Assembly (NCBI GenBank): GCA_965203365.1
Contig: OZ241878.1
Coordinates: 1,922,001 to 1,986,000 of the forward strand
Reading direction: 5' to 3'
DNA: 64,000 nucleotides
Source of the DNA: VYFG01 sp965203365
GTDB taxonomy: Bacteria > Pseudomonadota > Gammaproteobacteria > Arenicellales > Poriferihabitantaceae
Below, piece after piece: positions 35,200 to 43,706 of this stretch (position 1 is its first letter; every line of letters begins with the position of its first letter). The translations under genes were made by a program, and so were the position numbers. The notes under the pieces were generated by a model. That model worked only from the letters and a program-made list of their open reading frames with translations, did no database searches and had not been told where the DNA came from.

Positions 35200-35708
35200 G
35201 AATCTCCCGATACAAATTCCTCCAGGGTCTGGTGATGGTAATGCCCACCATGCACATATAGATCCAGCACCAGGAACTGCGCCACGGATACGAAACCCGG
35301 GATTCGGGTGATGGTCTCCCCGTCCGGTTTCATGAAAAAGAAAAACGGTGTGCCGAACACCTCGTAGCGGATGCCAAGGTCCATCTCGGTGACCCTTTCG
35401 CCATTGGGCAACCGCAATCGCTCCCCACTTTCGGCATCGACATACGCCAGCACATAGTGTTCATGATAGCGCCTGTGCACTTCCGGGTCGGTGAGGCTTT
35501 CGTGGTTCACCCGGGCACAGGTGGGACATCCATAACGCCCGAAGTAGACGAACAGGGGCCGGTTTTTGGTGATCGCCTGTGCTCTAGCGGCATCGAAGGC
35601 CAAGAAGTTCCAGTCCGCTGGCGCATCCGTCAACCCTTCCCGGACCGTCAAACACAGGCACAACAAGAGGATGATCCGGACAGATCGCAATAAGGGGCCA
35701 TTTCGCAT
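35196..35708 (-). CDS. Periplasmic thioredoxin-fold protein (SoxW/DsbD-gamma-like)
   Basis: 170 residues from ATG 35708: a signal peptide (LLRSVRIILLLCLCLTVREG), then a thioredoxin fold with LFVYFGRYGCPTCARVNHES, whose CPTC is the active site, and the cis-Pro strand FGTPFFFFMKPDGE. The open frame continues upstream to 35837, but only the 35708 start gives a signal peptide at the N-terminus. It is coupled by a 4-base overlap to the beta-propeller gene. Likely a thiol-disulfide reductase or a protein that reads redox state in the cell envelope. Confidence 0.78.
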   Translation of the reverse strand: MRNGPLLRSVRIILLLCLCLTVREGLTDAPADWNFLAFDAARAQAITKNRPLFVYFGRYGCPTCARVNHESLTDPEVHRRYHEHYVLAYVDAESGERLRLPNGERVTEMDLGIRYEVFGTPFFFFMKPDGETITRIPGFVSVAQFLVLDLYVHGGHYHHQTLEEFVSGDS

Positions 35709-35973
35709 GGTGACATCTTCAGGGAGAAGACTTGCCATTCTAGCAGGCACTATGTGCAATTTCACCCATAGGACCAATCCATCCACCTCAAGACGACCTC
35801 GGATAGCCAGCCCATATTCCAGTGAAGGCCAACTCAATCACTTATGGTAACCGGCAAGTATCATATGATCGATCTCCCATCATGACCTACCCTTTACCGT
35901 CGCTCCGGAAAAGCGCATTTTCCGTACCCACCCGTCAAGGCACATCACGACCAGATCGTATCGAAGGATATCG

Positions 35974-36864
35974 TCAGATCTTGGGCTGTCGGCGGGGACC
36001 ATCCGGTCGAGCAAGGGACCGCGCCACCACGAGGCCACTGACAAAGATCATCACCATACCCATCCAGGATATTAGGCTGGGAGTGGTGCCAAATACGGCG
36101 TAGCCCACCCCCACCGCCGCGACAATCTCAAAATAAGTGAACGGGGCCAATGTGGATGCCTTGGTCCTCGCAAAGGCAAATACGACCAATGTCTGACTGA
36201 CCGCCCCGCTGACCACCATCACGACAATCAGCAGGCTCTCCCGAAAATCCGACGGTTGCCAAGCCTCGTTCAACAACGGCGTCAGGAGCACGGTCGCGCC
36301 CACCGCTCCCCAGAAAGATGTGACCAGTGGATGCGAATAGGCTCCCAGCTTGCGATTTAGGGTCATCTGGATACTGACAATCAGGGCACACAGGAACACA
36401 TACAAAGTGCCAACATTCACACCGGCAAAGTCCGGACGCATGATGAGGAGGACCCCGATGAATCCCCCGAAAATACCCACCCATCCGACCCAGTGGACCT
36501 GCTCATCCAGAAACCAGACCGCCTGCAAGGTAAGCAGAAAAGGATAGGCATACAAAATGGCAATCGCGTCCGCATAGTCGACCGTCCGGACTCCGGCCAC
36601 AAAGGCGACGGTGGAACCTGCCATGGTAAATCCGCGCAGGAACTGCATTTTGAGCCTGGCCGGACGAAAAGCCGGCCAGCCGAATCGCCATGCCACCACC
36701 GGCAGCATCAACACCGCATAGCCCAGGAACCGGAACCAGGTAATCTGGATGGCCCCCATCCCATCCACCAGAAGCTTCATGATGGCGCCAGTAAATGCGG
36801 CGATCGTCAGTCCCAATACGATCAGCACAATCCCCTGCCGATGATCGTCCGTGCCAAACGACAC
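35974..36864 (-). CDS. EamA/DMT-family exporter
   Basis: About 296 residues with ten hydrophobic helices in two EamA repeats. The first begins GIVLIVLGLTIAAFTGAIMK and contains RTVDYADAIAILYAYPFLLT; the second contains GTLYVFLCALIVSIQMTLNR and LVVFAFARTKASTLAPFTYF. The frame is open to 36987, which would overlap the preceding sulfotransferase by 56 bases and add a hydrophilic leader; a GTG at 36864 gives a normal transporter start, so it is preferred. Last gene of a four-gene minus-strand cluster with two sulfotransferases, and may export their product or import their substrate. Confidence 0.8.
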   Translation of the reverse strand: MSFGTDDHRQGIVLIVLGLTIAAFTGAIMKLLVDGMGAIQITWFRFLGYAVLMLPVVAWRFGWPAFRPARLKMQFLRGFTMAGSTVAFVAGVRTVDYADAIAILYAYPFLLTLQAVWFLDEQVHWVGWVGIFGGFIGVLLIMRPDFAGVNVGTLYVFLCALIVSIQMTLNRKLGAYSHPLVTSFWGAVGATVLLTPLLNEAWQPSDFRESLLIVVMVVSGAVSQTLVVFAFARTKASTLAPFTYFEIVAAVGVGYAVFGTTPSLISWMGMVMIFVSGLVVARSLARPDGPRRQPKI

Positions 36865-36931
36865 GCTCAGATACGCCCGATGCGTTGACAGCGGGCCGTC
36901 GGCTCGTTCATATCCAGACCTTTCCGGTCCA

Positions 36932-37696
36932 TCAGATGCGCAGCCGGACCTGATACAAGGACTCGTAATGCGGCTTGCAGGCGGCATACAGTCGCAACAT
37001 GTCCCGATGGGAAGTCAGTGAGGGATAATCCCGTTTCTGCCGACTGACTCCGGTGCTTGCTCGCAGTTGGTTATGGAATTCGTAGGCATGAGGGCTCCAG
37101 GTCGGTGTCTTTTCCCGTTTGCCTTCCAGATGATCGGACCATTGAGTCGTCGCCGGGACAAACGGGATCCCCACCGCGTCACAATATGCCTTCATACCGC
37201 CTTCGGGATCATCCAGCCATTCATCGGAATCCAGCACGACCGGCGGTTCCCCTGTCCGACTGGCTACCCGTCGATACAGCGTATGTAGATCTTCAAGGCC
37301 AATTTCCCCCAGAGAAATGTCGGGCCACTTGGCATGCATGGAAGTCACCACCTTTTCAGGGTCACGAATCAGGAAAGTGTGCTGAAAGGCATCCAAAAAC
37401 GTGTCATCCGCCATGTGCATGATAGAAAAGGCGAAGTCTTTCACGAACACCAACTGGCGGTCGGCGAGGGCTCGTAAGTGGGTATGTACGGAGTTCAGGC
37501 TGAGCCCCGGCTGAGTGACCAGTTCGGGGTCTGCCTGGAAGTACCGATCATTCCGACGATCCTCACCATGGTAATACGCTTCGTTGTACGGTTCATGGAA
37601 ACAGGTCATGTCCCCACGGCTCTCCATGGCCCATTCAAATGCTGTGGAAGTGGACCGAGGAGTGGCCCAGAGCACGAGGATTTTTTTCGAGCGCAT
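36932..37696 (-). CDS. Sulfotransferase family protein (paralogue 1)
   Basis: 254 residues. The N-terminal strand-loop-helix ILVLWATPRSTSTAFEWAM is the 5'-phosphosulfate (PAPS) binding loop of sulfotransferases, and HTFLIRDPEKVVTSMH supplies the 3'-phosphate-binding arginine and serine. It belongs to a compact bacterial sulfotransferase group whose acceptors are mostly unknown. The immediate upstream gene (6-base gap) is a clear paralogue, sharing the PRSTSTAFEW motif, TCFHEP, VFVKDFA and FLIRDP. The PAPS-forming enzymes are not in the window. Confidence 0.85.
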   Translation of the reverse strand: MRSKKILVLWATPRSTSTAFEWAMESRGDMTCFHEPYNEAYYHGEDRRNDRYFQADPELVTQPGLSLNSVHTHLRALADRQLVFVKDFAFSIMHMADDTFLDAFQHTFLIRDPEKVVTSMHAKWPDISLGEIGLEDLHTLYRRVASRTGEPPVVLDSDEWLDDPEGGMKAYCDAVGIPFVPATTQWSDHLEGKREKTPTWSPHAYEFHNQLRASTGVSRQKRDYPSLTSHRDMLRLYAACKPHYESLYQVRLRI

Positions 37697-37702
37697 TTTC
37701 TG

Positions 37703-38443
37703 TCAGGACACTGACAATCGATAACCATACAGATGTTGGTAATCCGGCAAGACGGTCTCATGCATTCGACGGATTGATTCCGGCACACAGGCAATATCCG
37801 CCGACCGGCGAGGCTGGGGCTTGAGACCGTCGGACTGACGCAGGTTGACATGCCAGGAACCCTCATCATACCAACTGACTTCGGTCCGATCACCGGGTTT
37901 CCAGGACAGGGCTTCTTCGATGAAGGTGATGCCCATGGCATCACAGTAGGCCTTCACGACCCAATTCGGACTCTCCAAGAGGTCATCGCTGTCGATCACC
38001 ACCGGTGGCACCCCATTCCGGTCACAGATCCAGTCGAACAGGACCCGTTGCTCCTGGAATCCGGTCTCATCCAGCCGAAACTCGGGCCAGTATCGATACA
38101 TGGAAGTGATCACTTTGGTCGGATCCCGGATCAGGAAACTGTGATCGAAATGATCCAGAAATCCATCGTCCCAACGATGAGCGACATAATGCGCAAAGTC
38201 CTTGACGAATACCGGTCCGTGTTCCGAGGCTGACCGGATGGTGTGCCAAGTGCTATCGAAACTCAACCCGGGTATGGGGGGAATATCCGGATCCCGGCGC
38301 GGCCAACGGGCATCCTCCCCCCGGTACCAGGCTTCACCGAAAGGTTCATGAAAGCAGGTCAGATCACCGCGCATACGCATCATCCATTCAAACGCCGTGG
38401 ATGTGGACCTCGGAACGGCCCAGAGCACCAGAATCCTGTGCAT
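37703..38443 (-). CDS. Sulfotransferase family protein (paralogue 2)
   Basis: 246 residues with ILVLWAVPRSTSTAFEWMM at the PAPS loop, LTCFHEPFGEAWYRGED, GPVFVKDFAHYVAHRWDD and HSFLIRDPTKVITSMY. About the same length and motif order as its neighbour but diverged in the acceptor region (the C-terminal third), so the two probably act on different acceptors or as a heterodimer. The start lies 5 bases after the stop of the decarboxylase-like gene; the cluster is one transcription unit. Confidence 0.85.
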   Translation of the reverse strand: MHRILVLWAVPRSTSTAFEWMMRMRGDLTCFHEPFGEAWYRGEDARWPRRDPDIPPIPGLSFDSTWHTIRSASEHGPVFVKDFAHYVAHRWDDGFLDHFDHSFLIRDPTKVITSMYRYWPEFRLDETGFQEQRVLFDWICDRNGVPPVVIDSDDLLESPNWVVKAYCDAMGITFIEEALSWKPGDRTEVSWYDEGSWHVNLRQSDGLKPQPRRSADIACVPESIRRMHETVLPDYQHLYGYRLSVS

Positions 38444-38448
38444 GGGGA

Positions 38449-39267
38449 TTATTGCAAAGAGGACAACAGGCGGCCCTGGTGGCCCGTCGGTGCTGTACCG
38501 AGGGTTCTGAAGATTCGCCAGTAAAGCGACGTGTCCGAGGAGATGATGGGCTTTCCCACCACGGATTCCAGCCTTTGGTCCAGAGACACCATGCGCTGGG
38601 GCAACCCATCCGAACGGCGAAAATTCGGCATTCCGTTCACCACGATAACATCGACCTCCGTCGCCTGTTCCACGACCCGGATCATGGAGCGTTCTGCCAG
38701 TGAGCCATCAAAGATCCAATGGCAATCGTTGACGGTCTGTTGTGAGGCAAAAAAGCCCTGATCCACAAAGTTGCCCACATAAGCCAAGTCGAACCCCGCC
38801 TCTCGGAGAAACCGCGCATAGCCATCGCGCCAGTCGGGCCAGTAGTACACCGAATTGAGCGCGACCCGCTTGGCGCCAATCGCCCGGAGGGCTTCCACCA
38901 CACAAAAGCCCGCCATGTGGAAGGGAGTTTCATACTGATCGCTGATTCGTTGACAGATTTCGTCAATCTCTGTCGGAGTCGTTCCCTGGCAATGCACCCA
39001 GTTGGTTCCGACCTGTCCACAGGCATCTACCCCGTTGTTCGACATGCAATGGACGAATTCTTCCAGCAAATGGAAGTGATCGGCCCGTTGGGACAGTTCG
39101 TGGGCATAGCCCGGTAGATGGAGCATGCGCCCATGGACGCCCACATTATCCCCACAGATGCGCAGGAAGTCGCTGGGAGCGGCATCGAAATCATGCGGTG
39201 GAGAGGCAAACCCCACCTGATGGGGGAAGAGCTTGTTTTGAGGGTTTTTCCAGCGTTCGGGCTTCAT
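38449..39267 (-). CDS. Arylmalonate decarboxylase/Asp-Glu racemase-like protein
   Basis: 272 residues from ATG 39267 (MKPERWKNPQNKLFPHQVGF). The fold of the maleate isomerase/arylmalonate decarboxylase group is suggested by LFPHQVGFASPPHDF, GVDACGQVGTNWVHCQG, EALRAIGAKRVALNSVYYW and DVIVVNGMPNFRRSD. Unlike the EutA-like paralogue at 32.2 kb, neither catalytic-cysteine position holds a cysteine (VGTNW and VNGMPN), so it is probably not a racemase. It is the first gene of the sulfotransferase cluster and may make or modify the acceptor. The frame is open to 39426, but the extra N-terminus is unlike homologues. Confidence 0.65.
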   Translation of the reverse strand: MKPERWKNPQNKLFPHQVGFASPPHDFDAAPSDFLRICGDNVGVHGRMLHLPGYAHELSQRADHFHLLEEFVHCMSNNGVDACGQVGTNWVHCQGTTPTEIDEICQRISDQYETPFHMAGFCVVEALRAIGAKRVALNSVYYWPDWRDGYARFLREAGFDLAYVGNFVDQGFFASQQTVNDCHWIFDGSLAERSMIRVVEQATEVDVIVVNGMPNFRRSDGLPQRMVSLDQRLESVVGKPIISSDTSLYWRIFRTLGTAPTGHQGRLLSSLQ

Positions 39268-39757
39268 CAGTTCAGACGTAACGTCATTCAAAGGGTCTAT
39301 GAGAGATGCCACAAAGATAGCAATTCTCCCCGACCATGACTGCCAGAAAATGCGACAAAATCTGTTGTGTTTCGATGAGGGTCCGTCTCCAGTTCCGGTT
39401 CCACAGAGGCATTCGGACCTCCACAAAAAGTCAGCAGTTGGACAATGCCTTCATGATCCGCTGATCAGGTTCGGCTCCTGGAATGCCTAATCCCCAAGCC
39501 AGTGCGGGTGGCCACTGGACTCGGACGCGAAGGCGACGGCACCTATGAAGTGCGCTGATGACATGATTTCTCATCTTTTCACCTACCCAGCCAACAACAT
39601 CATCCACTGACCGCATGGTCGGAAGTCGGGCACACAACCGATCAATAACTGATGGGAGGTGCCACGACGGGGCGACCGAATCGATCCGAAGACAAAAAGC
39701 CCTGCAGGCTATATTCCACCCGTCTTGATTGAGGATCAGAATGAACGGCAACAAGGA
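39268..39757. other. Intergenic DNA between clpB and the sulfotransferase cluster
   Basis: About 490 bases without a supported gene. It must carry the promoter of the minus-strand sulfotransferase cluster (just right of 39267) and the 3' end of clpB mRNA (left of 39758). I saw no convincing terminator hairpin or promoter boxes. Confidence 0.4.
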
Positions 39758-42331
39758 TTACCGAAACACAATCTGTTGAGCATCTAGCGTCACCTGGATG
39801 CAGTCTCCTGCCACGAATTTGCCCGCCAGGATTTCCTGTGCCAGCGGATTTTCCACCAGTTGCTGAATTGACCTTTTCAACGGCCTGGCGCCGTAGACCG
39901 GATCAAACCCGACTTCAGCGAGTTTGTCCAAGGCTTCTTCAGAGAATTCGAGTTCCAGATCACGAGTCTTGAGGCGCTGTCGCAAGTACTCGACCTGGAT
40001 TTTCGCAATCTGCTTGAGCTGCTGCCTCTCTAGCGGATGAAACACGGTGATGTCATCGATCCTGTTCAGGAATTCCGGTCTGAAGTGGCTGCTCACGACC
40101 GCCATGACGGCAGATCGCATCTTCTGGTAATTCCCTTCTGATGCCATTTCCTGGATCATTTGGGAACCCAGATTCGAAGTCATCACAATCACGGTGTTGC
40201 GAAAATCCACGGTCCGACCCTGTCCATCCGTCAACCGCCCATCATCCAGCACTTGCAGCAGGACATTGAACACGTCGGCATGGGCCTTTTCCACCTCGTC
40301 CAACAAAATCACGCTGTAGGGTCGCCGGCGGACCGCCTCGGTCAGATAGCCGCCTTCTTCATACCCCACATAGCCTGGAGGGGCGCCGATCAGTCGGGCC
40401 ACCGAGTGCTTTTCCATGAACTCCGACATGTCGATGCGCAACATCGATTCGTCGGTATCAAACAGGAACGCCGCCAAGGCCTTGGTCAGTTCGGTCTTGC
40501 CGACCCCGGTAGGACCCAGAAACAAAAAGGAACCATACGGACGGTCGGGGTCCGCAAGGCCCGCCCGGGACCGGCGGATCGCATGGGAAACGGCGTGAAT
40601 GGCTTCCTCCTGACCAATCACACGCCGATGCAGGGTGGCTTCCATCGACAGGAGCTTTTCACGCTCACCTTCCATCATCTTGGACACGGGAATGCCCGTC
40701 CAACGGGACACCACCTCGGCAATCTCGTCTTCCGTCACCCGGCTTCTGAGCAGATGAGTTTCCTGTCCACCGGCTTCATCTGCCCGGGCCAGTTGTTTTT
40801 CCAACTCGGGAATACGGCCATACTGCAGTTCCGACATGCGCTGAAGGTCACCGGCCCGGCGTGCACTTTCGAACTCGATGCGGACGCGGTCCAATTCCTC
40901 CTTGAGCAGCTGGCTGCCCTGAACAGCCGCCTTTTCCGCATTCCAGATTTCCTCCAGATCCGCATACTCCTTTTCCTGTTTGCCGATTTCTTCTTCCAGG
41001 GCCTCCAGTCGCTTTTTTGAGGCGGGATCGCTTTCCTTTTTCAGTGCCTCACGCTCCATCTTGAGTTGTATGGTCCGTCGATCAAGCCGGTCCATGGACT
41101 CAGGTTTGGAATCGATTTCCATGCGGATGCGGCTGGCAGCCTCATCGACCAGATCAATCGCCTTGTCAGGGAGATGACGGTCCGAGATATATCGGTGCGA
41201 TAACGTGGCGGCCGAGACAATGGCCGGATCGGTGATATCCACGCCATGATGCACTTCGTAGCGTTCCTTGAGCCCGCGCAGGATGGCAATGGTGTCTTCG
41301 ACCGACGGTTCATCCACCAGCACTTTTTGGAAGCGCCGCTCCAGGGCCGCATCCTTTTCCACGTACTTGCGGTACTCGTCCAGGGTGGTGGCCCCGACGC
41401 AATGCAGTTCCCCGCGAGCCAGTGCCGGTTTGAGCATATTTCCCGCATCCATGGCTCCTTCGGCTTTGCCCGCGCCTACCATCGTATGCAATTCATCAAT
41501 GAACAAGATGATCTGGCCTTCCTGCTTGGCCAGATCCGTCAACACAGCCTTCAAACGCTCTTCAAACTCGCCCCGATATTTGGCGCCTGCCAACAAGGCC
41601 CCCATATCCAGTGACAGCACCCGCTTGCTGCGCATCCCTTCGGGGACCTCGCCATTGACAATCCGCTGCGCCAATCCCTCGATGATCGCGGTCTTGCCGA
41701 CTCCGGGCTCACCGATCAAGACCGGATTGTTCTTGGTGCGCCGTTGCAATACCTGGATGGAGCGACGAATTTCTTCATCCCGACCGATGACGGGATCCAG
41801 CTTGCCCTGCTCCGCCCTTTCCGTGATGTCAATGGTATATTTCTCCAGTGCCTGCCGCTGGTCTTCGGCATTCGGATTATCCACCCCCTGACCATCGCGC
41901 ATGTTGTCAATCGCTTTCTCCAGTCCGTTTTTCGATGCGCCGGCCCCTCGCAGCAACCTACCGAGGACGCCCCGATCATCCAGCGCCGCCAAGGCGAACA
42001 ACTCGCTGGCAATGTAGCGGTCTTGCCGCTTCTGGGCCAGTTGATCGGTGACGTTCAGCAACTTGCCCAGATCTCGGGACACGTGGATCTCCCCTGGATT
42101 CCCTTCCACTTGCGGCAATTGGTCAATCGCGTTACCGATGGCCGAACGCAACCGATTGACGTTCACGTCCGCACTAGTCAACAGGTGACGGATGCTGCCC
42201 CCATCCTGGTCCAACATGGACTGCATCAGATGGACCGGTTCAATGAAGGCGTGATTGCGTCCGAGCGCGAGACTCTGGGCTTCCCCGAGCGCCAACTGAA
42301 ACTTGGCCGTCAATTTCTCCATATTCATCAT
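39758..42331 (-). CDS. clpB: ATP-dependent disaggregase ClpB
   Basis: 857 residues, the normal length. N-domain (MNMEKLTAKFQLALGEAQSL), first AAA module with Walker A IGEPGVGKTAI and Walker B LFIDELHTMVGAG, the coiled-coil M-domain (about 400-530), second AAA module with FLGPTGVGKTELTK and VILLDEVEKAHADV, and the C-terminal sensor-2 YGARPLKRSIQQ. It solubilises aggregates together with DnaK. The start is taken at 42331 because GGAG lies 8 bases upstream of that ATG; a GTG at 42340 in the same frame has no such spacing. A heat-shock promoter is visible 40-70 bases upstream. Confidence 0.96.
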   Translation of the reverse strand: MMNMEKLTAKFQLALGEAQSLALGRNHAFIEPVHLMQSMLDQDGGSIRHLLTSADVNVNRLRSAIGNAIDQLPQVEGNPGEIHVSRDLGKLLNVTDQLAQKRQDRYIASELFALAALDDRGVLGRLLRGAGASKNGLEKAIDNMRDGQGVDNPNAEDQRQALEKYTIDITERAEQGKLDPVIGRDEEIRRSIQVLQRRTKNNPVLIGEPGVGKTAIIEGLAQRIVNGEVPEGMRSKRVLSLDMGALLAGAKYRGEFEERLKAVLTDLAKQEGQIILFIDELHTMVGAGKAEGAMDAGNMLKPALARGELHCVGATTLDEYRKYVEKDAALERRFQKVLVDEPSVEDTIAILRGLKERYEVHHGVDITDPAIVSAATLSHRYISDRHLPDKAIDLVDEAASRIRMEIDSKPESMDRLDRRTIQLKMEREALKKESDPASKKRLEALEEEIGKQEKEYADLEEIWNAEKAAVQGSQLLKEELDRVRIEFESARRAGDLQRMSELQYGRIPELEKQLARADEAGGQETHLLRSRVTEDEIAEVVSRWTGIPVSKMMEGEREKLLSMEATLHRRVIGQEEAIHAVSHAIRRSRAGLADPDRPYGSFLFLGPTGVGKTELTKALAAFLFDTDESMLRIDMSEFMEKHSVARLIGAPPGYVGYEEGGYLTEAVRRRPYSVILLDEVEKAHADVFNVLLQVLDDGRLTDGQGRTVDFRNTVIVMTSNLGSQMIQEMASEGNYQKMRSAVMAVVSSHFRPEFLNRIDDITVFHPLERQQLKQIAKIQVEYLRQRLKTRDLELEFSEEALDKLAEVGFDPVYGARPLKRSIQQLVENPLAQEILAGKFVAGDCIQVTLDAQQIVFR

Positions 42332-42369
42332 GAAATCCACTCCGGAATGTGGGACGATTACACTTTGTT

Positions 42370-42397
42370 AAATGGGGTTTTGATGCGGTTGTTCAAT
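42370..42397 (-). promoter_or_regulatory. Sigma-32 (heat-shock) promoter of clpB
   Basis: Read on the minus strand: ATTGAA (42392-42397 region), 14 bases, then CCCCATTT (42370-42377). The sigma-32 consensus is CTTGAA, 13-17 bases, CCCCATnT. It ends about 40 bases before the clpB start codon, as expected for a direct heat-shock promoter. Confidence 0.8.
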
Positions 42398-42721
42398 CGG
42401 ATCATGCGGACTCGACCGGTACCATTCCATTCATTTTCATAGCCTTTGTGACGGACCCAAGATCGATTTCAATTTCAGCGCCTGTCCGGATCTTTCTCCG
42501 ATCGCCTGTGACCGATGACGGTTTCACACTCACCCCGCACTGTGTGCTTATCCCATTGGGCCCGAAGCGCTTTTTGTCAGTCCCGCTGGCATGGTTTGAT
42601 CCGGTTTGTCGAATACCAAGACGGCGATCAGTACCTCTCATCCGCCCAGGAAAGGTATGACGCAAGGGGATCGGTTCCGGGGGGGTGTGGGATAGGTATG
42701 GCCTGTTCATAGCTGACCGAG
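42398..42721. other. Gap between clpB promoter and the DUF3883 gene
   Basis: About 320 bases with no supported gene. A 102-residue minus-strand frame (42402-42710) has no recognisable domain and crosses the clpB upstream region, so it is not called. The stretch should hold the promoter of the plus-strand DUF3883 gene; none was convincing. Confidence 0.35.
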
Positions 42722-43567
42722 ATGCCCAAGAAGTGGTCGGAGAAAGAAGTCAAAGCGGTAGTCGAGGACTACTTCGACATGTTGTGTCTTGAACTGAGGG
42801 GCCAGCGGTTCAATAAGTCCGAGCATCGACGCGCCTTATTGGCACGACTTGACAACCGTTCCCTTACTGCCATTGAGTTGAAACACCAGAACATCAGTGC
42901 GGTGCTGATCGAGATGGGCATTCCATCTATTGACGGCTACAAGCCGCTGTCGAATTACCAGCGATTAATGCTTCCGTCAGTGGTCTGCGACTATCTTAAG
43001 AGCAATCCCCAAGTTCAAGCCCTGTTCGAAACCCACTGCGATGCGATACCCACCAGTCCTCGCGTTGAGGACTGGCAAGCCGAGCTGGAGGAACCCCCGC
43101 CGAAGGGGATGCCAACTGGTCCGGCCACGGACGAGACACCGATCATTGGCAACCCGGCCGGGGTGAATTATCTGGAAAGAGAAGCCCGGAACCAGCAGCT
43201 CGGCAACGCTGGCGAAGAATTCATCATCGAACTCGAGCACGCCAGACTCCTGCGAGCTGGGCGAGAGCATCTGGCTGACCGCATCGAGCGGATTTCCGAA
43301 ACCCAGGGTCCTACGGCCGGCTTCGACATTCTGTCTTATGAAAAGAGCGGCCAGGATCGCTTCATTGAGGTAAAAACCACTAAGTACGGCCCACATACCC
43401 CATTTTTCGTCACCCGGAACGAACTGAAGTTCTCCCGGGAAAACTCGTCTCAATATTACCTCTACCGCCTGTTTCGGTTCGGTGTAAAACCGCGACTGTA
43501 CACTTTGCATGGCCATTTGCAGGACCAGTGCCGCATGGAACCATCCCTGTATCTGGCCAGAACGTAG
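42722..43567 (+). CDS. DUF3883 domain protein (PD-(D/E)xK nuclease-like)
   Basis: 281 residues. The N-terminal helical half (WSEKEVKAVVEDYFDMLCLE) resembles the region found ahead of DUF3883 in several predicted restriction proteins. The C-terminal DUF3883 domain has NAGEEFIIELEHARLL (Glu166), GFDILSYEKSGQDRFIEVKT (Asp202, Glu216-Val-Lys218) and FFVTRNELKFSRENS. Glu...Asp...ExK is the PD-(D/E)xK nuclease pattern. Usually this domain is attached to a helicase or methyltransferase; here it stands alone, between clpB (divergent) and ppsR (convergent). It may be an orphan nuclease or a remnant of a restriction system. A DNA target is probable but not shown. Confidence 0.78.
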   Translation: MPKKWSEKEVKAVVEDYFDMLCLELRGQRFNKSEHRRALLARLDNRSLTAIELKHQNISAVLIEMGIPSIDGYKPLSNYQRLMLPSVVCDYLKSNPQVQALFETHCDAIPTSPRVEDWQAELEEPPPKGMPTGPATDETPIIGNPAGVNYLEREARNQQLGNAGEEFIIELEHARLLRAGREHLADRIERISETQGPTAGFDILSYEKSGQDRFIEVKTTKYGPHTPFFVTRNELKFSRENSSQYYLYRLFRFGVKPRLYTLHGHLQDQCRMEPSLYLART

Positions 43568-43706
43568 AGAGATTCGACCATTGCACGGCATGGCAGGATC
43601 TGGCGGTGTATCGAAATCCCCAAGGTTCAGGTGCCACGGCGACCTCCTTTGGCATCTGACAGCCAGCGACAAGTCCCGTTGATTCCGGGCGAACTCGCTT
43701 AACCTT

